A stretch of DNA of 64,000 nucleotides, from assembly GCF_902686445.1 (NCBI RefSeq), contig NC_062213.1, forward strand, positions 140,886,491-140,950,490. Reading direction: 5' to 3'. The notes under the pieces were generated by a model. The model ran no database searches and was not told the DNA's origin. It saw only the letters and a list, made by a program, of their open reading frames with translations. Source of the DNA: Sciurus carolinensis (Eukaryota; Chordata; Mammalia; Rodentia; Sciuridae). Shown piece after piece: positions 56,418-64,000 of this stretch (positions are counted from its first letter, which is position 1; each line of letters opens with the position of its first letter). Position numbers and translations under genes: made by a program.

Positions 56418-57379
56418 AATTTCGATCATTAAAAATTGGCCCATTTTCTAAGGCAGTAGAGTTTAAAGAAGAGCAAGTATTCCCAGAAATCCCTGTCCAA
56501 GTGGCCTGGAGCCCACTATGGAGCTAGCTTGGGCCTCTTCCCTGGGTTAATCCCCCTGATGGTGCGGCTACCTGGGGCGGGGGTGGGACAGAAGAAAGAT
56601 GAAGGTCAGACACAAACATAAGAAGGCCCCTTCTCCTACTAATGAAAAGGAGGATGGCAAAAGGTCAAGGTTAGTCCTAAATCAGAGCCTCCAGTTGCAG
56701 TCTTACCCCGGCCTTGCATAGATTAGGAGGCATGGCTTTTTAAAAACCAATGTGTAACTGTAATATTGATGGTTTTATGAAGCAGAGAGCCTCATTGCTT
56801 TGTCATTCCATCCGCCTCTCCTCTCGCACTCCTGGTTGGAGAGATGAAGGGTGCTAGTCCAGCTGCCACGTTTTTCTTTTTTACCTATTTTCTCTGCCTC
56901 CATTCACACTGCTGAGAGCTCCGTTTCCTTAGAGACTCACATCTACACTCCGGCTTCCAGGCCCCGTGCCAGAGGAGTCTGACAGTGACACAGAGGGCAG
57001 TGTACTTTCCTAGATATACAAGCACAGCTCTGACTGCCATCAGTGGGAGTTCCACAATCAGATTGCAAGCAGAGCACAGTATAGAATTGGAAATTTGTCC
57101 TCAAGGTAAGGCAGCATAAATGGCCTGGTTACAGAAGAGTCACACTCCCCAATTAAATAGAAACTGCAATGAGAATTTAGAGAAGAGTTCCTCTAAAGCT
57201 CTGGAAAAAGAACCAGGTGAAAATAATCATTAAAAAAGTTTTCTAAATTCTCCAAAAGAAATTATATGGTTGGCTACCCATTTATTAAGAGGTCTTTTAA
57301 ATTAGCCATTTCACCTCGATTCTGGAAATATACAAAAGTCTCTGGACACCACACATTTCCTCACATATGTTTTCTCTCT
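56418..57379. other. Unassigned sequence
   Basis: About 1 kb with moderately higher GC at 56500-57000. No repeat or credible exon recognised. Confidence 0.45.
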
Positions 57380-57642
57380 CTGGTCTCTTTAATTCTACCT
57401 GTCCTTCAGGCCTCAGTCTAAATGGTAAGCCTTTCTAGATTAGCAGAGGTGACTATCCTCTTAAATATTCTTTGAGCATCCTACATTTCTTCTTCACAGC
57501 ATCCATCTAAGGTAATTAAAAATTTGGGTAATCATATGTTTTATGTTTGTGTCTCCAGTTCCAGCGTCATGAGGTTATGGCCATGTCTGTCTAATTATGT
57601 GGCGGAAAAGCAGAAAGACCTTCATAAATACTTGCTCAATGA
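57380..57642 (+). mobile_element. L2 LINE 3' end, sense
   Basis: TGTCCTTCAGGCCTCAGTCT, GGTAAGCCTTTCTAGATTAG, TTATGGCCATGTCTGTCTAA and CATAAATACTTGCTCAATGA follow the last 260 bases of L2 in order. Confidence 0.65.
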
Positions 57643-57989
57643 ATGTACGGTAGGTAGCCTAAATATATACTTGAGAAGTCTTTTAATAAAAGCTCACCCA
57701 GCTAAATGTATAGGAACTTAATGGATCCTCACCTAAACCCATTTACTTTTTAGACATAATTCAGGTGGATTTATTTGTTTGTTTCCCCAAACCCCAATAA
57801 ACACAAGTAGTTAAAGAAGGGTGGAGAATAAAGCAGATGAAAAAGGCCAGCTTGACTGACAGTCTCACATGGTTAGGAGACAGAGCAGCACAGATAAGAA
57901 AATCAAAAACAAACAACACAAAACGTAACAATGCTGCACCATGTCAGGAACAAGATGCTGCAGAGTATATCTGTAAAACTTGGGAATCC
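57643..57989. other. Unassigned sequence
   Basis: Nothing recognised. Confidence 0.5.
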
Positions 57990-58072
57990 AATTAATTAAT
58001 ATTGATAATTATAAATTAATATTATAATTATAAATTAATATTTATAATTAATACCGATAATTATAAATCTCA
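57990..58072. repeat. AT-rich tandem repeat, about 20-bp unit
   Basis: Variants of ATTAATATTGATAATTATAA recur about four times in imperfect tandem. Each unit is nearly self-complementary (TTAAT/ATTAA, AATTATAATT). Confidence 0.8.
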
Positions 58073-58160
58073 ATTAAAACATAGAGGTAAACTTATATTT
58101 TATATATGCTGCATAAGAATAATGTATTTTGAAAAGTTACATTAGAAATAAATTATCTAA

Positions 58161-58295
58161 TCAGGTGGGGTAGCACACACCTCTAGTCCCAGCTACTCAG
58201 GAGGCTAAGGCATGAGGATCACTGGGACAGCCTGGGCAACACAAGGAGACTCCATCTCAAAAACAAAAACAAAAAGAATGAAAAGAAAAAGAAAA
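58161..58295 (+). mobile_element. B1 monomer SINE without ID half
   Basis: GTGGGGTAGCACACACCTCT, CCCAGCTACTCAGGAGGCTA, CAGCCTGGGCAACACAAGGA and GACTCCATCTC lead straight into an A-rich tail. The 3' end resembles the primitive 7SL monomer rather than the B1-dID junction. An imperfect TTATCTAA / TGATCTAA duplication flanks it. Confidence 0.88.
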
Positions 58296-59279
58296 ATGAT
58301 CTAAAAGTTTAAAAATAAATTTATAGCATAATGAAAGTTATAGTATCTATGATAATGCATTTTAAAAATTATAAAGCACTTTCCTATACTTTATCTCACT
58401 TGATTTTCAAAACACAGAAGGGAGCAAGCTACAATTACCAGGAAAATTTACTTGTGTGGAACACTTCATTACATAGTGAAGTTGATACACTAAGTCCTAC
58501 TGAAGTTTTTTCACTGAATATTATCAGAAGTACATGGATTTGATTTTTTTAAAAATAATGTTTTGGAAAAAGACATTCACTCATGATTTCAAAAAGTTTT
58601 TAATACCAACACTTTTTTCAAAAATGATTTACAGGGAGTTAGACATTACATTTAAATTACATTACCTAAATCTTACAATAGAGGTGCATAAATAATTTAT
58701 AATAGATCTTATGAATATGCAGAAGATGCAAATTTTATTATTTATAGTATTTTAAAAGTAGATGTGTTCTGGACAATAACTTATAATTTTACATTAATTA
58801 ATTATGCCTTTGTATTTTGACAGTGCTCTTTAGAGAATGCTAAATTTTAAAAAAAATCACATATTCTCTTAAAATCATGCTTACTTTAAAAACTATCAAA
58901 AATGCAAAATATAAATTTTCAAATGCACTAGTATCCAGAGTTGCATTTAATTTTTTTCATTGAAATAAAGAATAATGGCAACCAGGTGAAAAGTACAGAA
59001 TATGTCAGAGGTGATAAGAGAACTTGTTGACAGACAAAAGACAGTCCCAGGAAAGTTGTTTAGTCAATAGCAGCTGTTACGTAGCAATATAAAACTGTCT
59101 TTATATAAAATGTTCATTTTATGGTTCCTTCTACAAGAGATCAAAAATTAAATATATGCAGGAACATAATTAGAGGATTAATGGCCATAGCCAGTGCACA
59201 AAGGGAGAGATTTCTAGGGAAAAAAAATGTGTTATAAGCAGTTTTTTAATGACTATGCTTTAAAAACAAACCTGAAGTA
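58296..59279. other. Unassigned AT-rich sequence
   Basis: Nothing recognised; very AT-rich. Confidence 0.5.
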
Positions 59280-60480
59280 TAAGAACAATTGTTCTCTTGT
59301 TGTGTGGGAAAGGTCACATTAAATAATTCCTCTCTGATTTTATCCACCCAACAACATCCACCCAACCGCGGACAGGCTTTGCCTTTTTTGATTTGCCACT
59401 GCAGTGATTATAGCCCAGTCTTTTCTTTTGTTATATTTATAAACATGTCTTGGTCGCAACAGGTAATCAAAGGTAAAAAATATCCAATCGCTTCTTTGTA
59501 ATGTTATAAAGAACTGAATAAGTGATTTTGCATTTTGATTTCAGCGTGTGCACTCTCAAATATAATAGATGTGACTGCCTTCTAGCTTTTTCACTTTGGC
59601 TTTTAGACTTCTCTTCCCACATGGTACCTACTCAACATTTTCTTTTCTTTTCAAGAATACGGTACATATGTACATTCTAAGAGCAGAGACTTGCTTTTTG
59701 CCATAGTTATAGGAGTATTTTTCAAACCCAATCCCTGGCATTTGGTCCTGTTTAATAAGCTATTATAGGGTTGTTGACCATAAGGCCAATGGTTAGTCAC
59801 AGTCCTTGTGGGTTAGTTTGAGGCCAGAATGAGGTTCCAGGCCTCTGGGGTTAGCCATGGTAAAGCTTTCCAGAAGCTTCCAAACGTTCTGTTTGGTAAC
59901 TAATAGTGAACTGTTTCAACTCCAACCTAGTTGTCATGTTTTATTCATGGGCTATCATAGGAGCCGCCAAACAGATTATCATGTTTACATCAGGCCTCCT
60001 CGGAGAGGGAAATTCTTTAATAGTTGAACTAGGAAGGTCAGTCAGTACAGAGATGCCCGTGGGCGACCAAATAATAAATAAATAAATAAAATAAGAGAAG
60101 AAGAAATGAAATCAAACATTAAGAGTTTAATAACGTCCTTCAACAGTCACCAATCAATATGTTTTTATCTCTTGCTGAAAAGGTTATATTAAGGTTTCAT
60201 CATTTTAGCAGCCTCTTCCTTTTATTTATTTATTTTTGACAGCAGGGAGGAGAGGCAGAGGGGCATAGAAAAGTGCAGAGTCCACAGAAACCACTTCATT
60301 GGAGTTGACAAACCTTTACAAATGTCTGTTTGGGTATTGCATCTTTTTAGCAATTTGGTATCTTCAGTAATCTTAGTGCCACGTGGAGTTGTCCCATTGT
60401 TTCTGTTGGAAGTAAATGCACTTTAACAGATGTTGTGACATGTAGGCGCCTTCCTTCGCCTTGAGAGTCAATTTCAAAAT
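59280..60480. promoter_or_regulatory. Candidate conserved non-coding cluster
   Basis: About 1.2 kb free of young repeats, with motif-dense parts (TTTGATTTGCCACTGCAGTG near 59390, CAACAGGTAATCAAAGG near 59457, CGCCAAACAGATTATCATG near 59964, CACAGAAACCACTTCATTGG near 60284). Several CpGs survive (near 59944-60067 and 60445). An (AATA)n run lies at 60067-60093. Regulatory function is inference. Confidence 0.3.
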
Positions 60481-61554
60481 TGATTTAAAAGGACACATTA
60501 CATTTTGTCAGGGCAGGAGATTTTCTAGGTTTGCTTGCTTTCTTTTGTTTGTGTGTTTAGAAAGGATTGTCCACAGTCTTGCCTTAGCCCAGCCATTCAG
60601 GTTTAGGGAGGAAACTATTTTCTGACTGGAAGCAAAGAGAGGACCTAACAGGGAGAGAATTCACAGGAACTCTTTTCTTTCATCCAGCTGAGTTTGTTAT
60701 TACATCTTATGAGGAGAGTTATATGGAACCACCCAGAGTATCAGAGGGTATCCTGGGGATTACTGACATGAACTAGATTCTCTATAGGTTCCTAAAGGAA
60801 TTAGTTACAGTCATGGTATTCTAGAAAGGGAAGGTACCTTAAATAGCTCCATGTAGTGGATCACCTACATTGCTGTTAATATTGGAGGATTCTAGATATA
60901 ACCTCTAGAGAGAGATTTATGATGTTTAACATCCAGAGGTTCTTACACAGCATGACATTCACTTATCATACTTCTCAATAGGAATATCAACCTTCTTGTT
61001 AGAGACTAAGAGTCAGAGATGAGATCCCCAATGTTAACTCTGACTATGTATCCCAATCATAAACTGATAATTGTGTGATAAATGACCTTTTAAAATAGGA
61101 GTTGGGATAAGTAATGACTTTATGAGAATTCATTGCCTGTATTGCTGAATAAGAATTTAAGGTGCGTTTCAACTTAGATATTAATTTATTTCAAGAGAAT
61201 GGCTTAAAAAAAGACCATGTATATAACCATATTGAAACCATATATCAATCTTTAAAAGAAAATGCTACCTTACTAGTAAACGTCCTCAGTGATTTCCAAA
61301 TAATTATGCTCTTTATATAATGTATATTTGTATGGCGAGGTCTTATCAAACTATATTTATTCAGCAAACTCTCCAATTGTTAAAAGATTCAGTAGTTTCA
61401 GTTTATCCATGTATCTTTGAAGACTTCTTTTTTTTTTTTTTAAATTTAAAATTCCAGGCAGAGTTCATTATGAATCCCTTTCTTCTCTTTACTCTCACCA
61501 TGCTTTGATGAACACGTCTTTATTTTCTGAGCCCCATAGTACCCATTATTATTA
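60481..61554. other. Unassigned sequence
   Basis: Nothing recognised apart from a T15 run near 61427-61441. Confidence 0.5.
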
Positions 61555-61631
61555 TTTGTAGTGTTGAAAAATCAAACCCAGGGCCTTGCACATGCTAGGC
61601 AAGCACTCTACCACTGAGTTACATCCTGGTC
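61555..61631 (-). mobile_element. ID-type SINE, antisense
   Basis: TAGTGTTGAAAAATCAAACC, CAGGGCCTTGCACATGCTAG and CTCTACCACTGAGTTACATC after an (ATT)n tail. Confidence 0.88.
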
Positions 61632-61690
61632 TGGATTCATTTTTAAATGTATTGTCAGCATCGAGTTTAGTACCTAGCACATCACAGTAA

Positions 61691-61693
<3 letters not shown>

Positions 61694-61735
<42 letters not shown>
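61694..61735. repeat. (TA)n microsatellite
   Basis: About 20 uninterrupted TA units, likely polymorphic in length. Confidence 0.97.
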
Positions 61736-61740
<5 letters not shown>

Positions 61741-64000
61741 AATGAATGTGGTTTAAGCGCCACCCTTAATAAATGAATTTCAAAGTTCTAGTCAGATATT
61801 TCCATTCAACAAAGACACAATATTTATGGATATACTGTAAAGGGACAGAAGGAAGGAAATAATAATAATGCAATATTGTCATTCATAGACTAAAATAAAA
61901 GTAGTTTCTTAAATTGTTCTAATTATCCATGCCCTCACATAACTTTTCAGCTTTTATAGATTTAATGTATGCTCTTTTTCAGTCAATAGCCCATAAGCAA
62001 GGCAATCACTGAGAAATTTCTTGAATCTATGCCTGGTTAGGGAAACTCTTGAGAATTGAAAGAATTTGATTCACAAAAAGGTTTAGTACCATTCATGGAA
62101 TGCACATTCTAATCACTACATGAGTTTTTTTTTTTTTTTTTATGCCACGGATTATTTCAGAGGAAGCATATCAACACTATTATAGTAAAACTAAAATAGA
62201 ATTATGGGTTTCTATGCTTGGACTTTTAAAACTTGGTTTTCTAAGAGGGGTACACACACACACAGGCCTTAAAATACTCTCGAAGTATGAGAACACAGGA
62301 AACATATTTTTAATATAAATCTTGGATATAGTTTGCCTTACTATATATTTTAGAAATCTAACATGTATAAAGATACAAAGAATAGCTATCCCTTCATATG
62401 TTTATTGATAAATATTTCTTCAAGAATTCATTATAGACTGTCATGCAGTGTAGAAAATACCCAGATTTTACAGATATAAACAGTTTAGAAATGCAAATTA
62501 TAAAAGAAAACCATATAAAGAAGAAAATCTTGATGATATATTTCCTTTTGACAGTTGAGATACCACATAACCTATAGTAATACTTAAGGGCAACAGGATA
62601 TACTGTTTACCAAGGATCCTTCTAGCTTTGTACACACACACATGGTAGCCTAAAGCTCAATCTAATCCATACTAAAACAATCCTTAGCTACCATATTTAT
62701 TCCCCATAGTTGAAGAAAAATCTACAAATCATACAATGGAAATGCTCTGATAATAAGGAACCCATTTTTATAGGACACATTCTCTTCCATTAGCAAGCTT
62801 CTAAACTTGACTTTAACGATTAGTATGACCAGCAGTTGACTGAATCCTACAAAAGGGAGACTTAATAGCAAGACCAAATGGCCCCAATGGTTGCCACCTG
62901 CTCACAGCCTGTTGTTATAAATCAAACCTAATTTAACAAAACAACAAAATTACAGTGATTGATTAAGAATCGGACCAGTGCACTATTACTAAATGGCATG
63001 AATGTAATTTTGCCACCATTACCTAAAAAGTGTTTAAGCAGACTATTGCTGTGTACTTCTTTCTCCTGTCTCTATGACAAGACTTATCTGGTAGGTATTC
63101 AAAATTACATACAGGGAATAAGAAGATGTACAGTGGGGGCAGGAGAGATTAGGGAGGCACAATTCTGTTTTTTTCCCACACATTTGACCAGAATATGGCA
63201 AATACCCAGGGTGATCATATAATGTATTGTCTAAATTAAATGTTTTTCAAATAGAAGGGGGTGCTATTATCAATTACACTAGAAAACTGGTGTTAACAGG
63301 GACTATCCAAGGCATGGATGTTTAATTGACCTATGAATAATTAACCATAAATAGAGAGTTTAAATGAATTGAGACAGATCAGTGAAGTTCATTGTTACAT
63401 ATAGGCTATATCAAATAAAAATTTTAAAAATTTTGACCACATAGTTGATTGCATAGTCTTTGAAAATCATGTCATTGTTTAGATATTTTTTTCCAAGGAA
63501 TAGATAAGAATTCTTCATGTGTATTTTTCTAAAAGCTTTATCATCTAAAACTGTTATAATAATACGATTTCAGGGATAATCAAAAACTGGAAGTGATTAA
63601 TAAGTAAGATACATAAAACTTGAAGCCAAATGTAGAGACTATTAGAAACTAGGAATGGAGGACCTGGGATATTCTTTTGACTTTAATACTACTACCAAGT
63701 TGGACTTCCCTTCCTTCTGCATTAATTTTTTCATTACTACAAAGGTGATAGTAATCACTTGATAATTTTCCAGGAACACAATAAGGATAAATGATAGAAT
63801 TTTAATGGAAATACTGTGAAAACCTAAAATGCTTAAGTTTTAAATTTTATTTTCAAAACTTTTATAGAAATAAAGAAGGTAAAAGAGTAAGAGTAAAGAA
63901 TCTTAGCATAGAATTAAGTATGGTAGTTAAAATAATGCAATGAGAAATAGGTAAATAAAATGAAAGGAAAATTAATTTTTCTCACTGGAAAACTATCAAC
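61736..64000. other. Unassigned AT-rich sequence
   Basis: About 2.3 kb with no SINE, LINE or LTR recognised. A T17 run lies at about 62125-62141. The 87-codon frame at 62959-63222 has no domain. Confidence 0.5.

Noticed and set aside
57990..58072. Possible CRISPR-like or satellite array
   Set aside because: The units are imperfect, AT-rich, have no spacers and number only about four.
1..64000. Bacterial-type operons, phage, CRISPR or secretion systems
   Set aside because: The composition and SINE/LINE/LTR content are those of a mammalian genome; no long coding frames are present.

Overview
The window is mammalian non-coding DNA and almost certainly comes from a sciurid (squirrel-family) rodent. 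It is AT-rich. It is full of tRNA-Ala-type ID SINEs and of the composite SINE in which a 7SL-derived B1 monomer is fused to an ID-like tail (B1-dID), a combination known from squirrels and dormice. Several ID copies have long A tails and perfect target-site duplications, so they inserted recently. I found no convincing exon, protein-coding gene, tRNA, snRNA, processed pseudogene, operon or bacterial feature. The open reading frames are short and fall in repeats or in sequence that looks random. The window reads as a gene desert or a very large intron.

Layout. 1-8 kb: a (TG)n tract with B1-dID, ID copies, a CpG-rich 359-bp solo LTR with a perfect 6-bp duplication (2963-3321), and two MLT1-type LTRs head to head (6582-7420). 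8-16 kb: L2, a large polypyrimidine tract, B1-dID and ID copies, an old L1 3' end, a hAT fragment and a MaLR solo LTR with a 5-bp duplication (15246-15675). 16-28 kb: mostly unique AT-rich sequence with MIR, an L1 3' end carrying TTAGGG-like units, and an AT-rich hairpin (22239-22334). 28-32 kb: ID copies, a long L2 relic read in the reverse-transcriptase sense, and (TTCC)n. 33.4-34.0 kb: AT-rich sequence dense in homeodomain and POU-like motifs, a candidate enhancer. 36.4-38.0 kb: a long antisense CR1/L3 LINE relic interrupted by L2 and MIR. 38-45 kb: dense SINEs, a duplicated MIR piece, a second MaLR solo LTR and a 22-bp perfect palindrome around an AT core. 46-49 kb and 55-60.5 kb: further low-repeat stretches that could hold conserved non-coding elements. 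49-58 kb: L2, MIR, MER5A and B1-dID. 58-64 kb: a B1 monomer without an ID half, microsatellites and unique AT-rich DNA.

Nothing here works as a gene system. What the sequence shows is layered transposon history, some secondary-structure-forming DNA, and a few stretches whose composition suggests regulatory conservation. Repeat family names come from memory of consensus sequences, without a database search. Boundaries of ancient repeats (L2, MIR, L3, old L1) are approximate to tens of bases.
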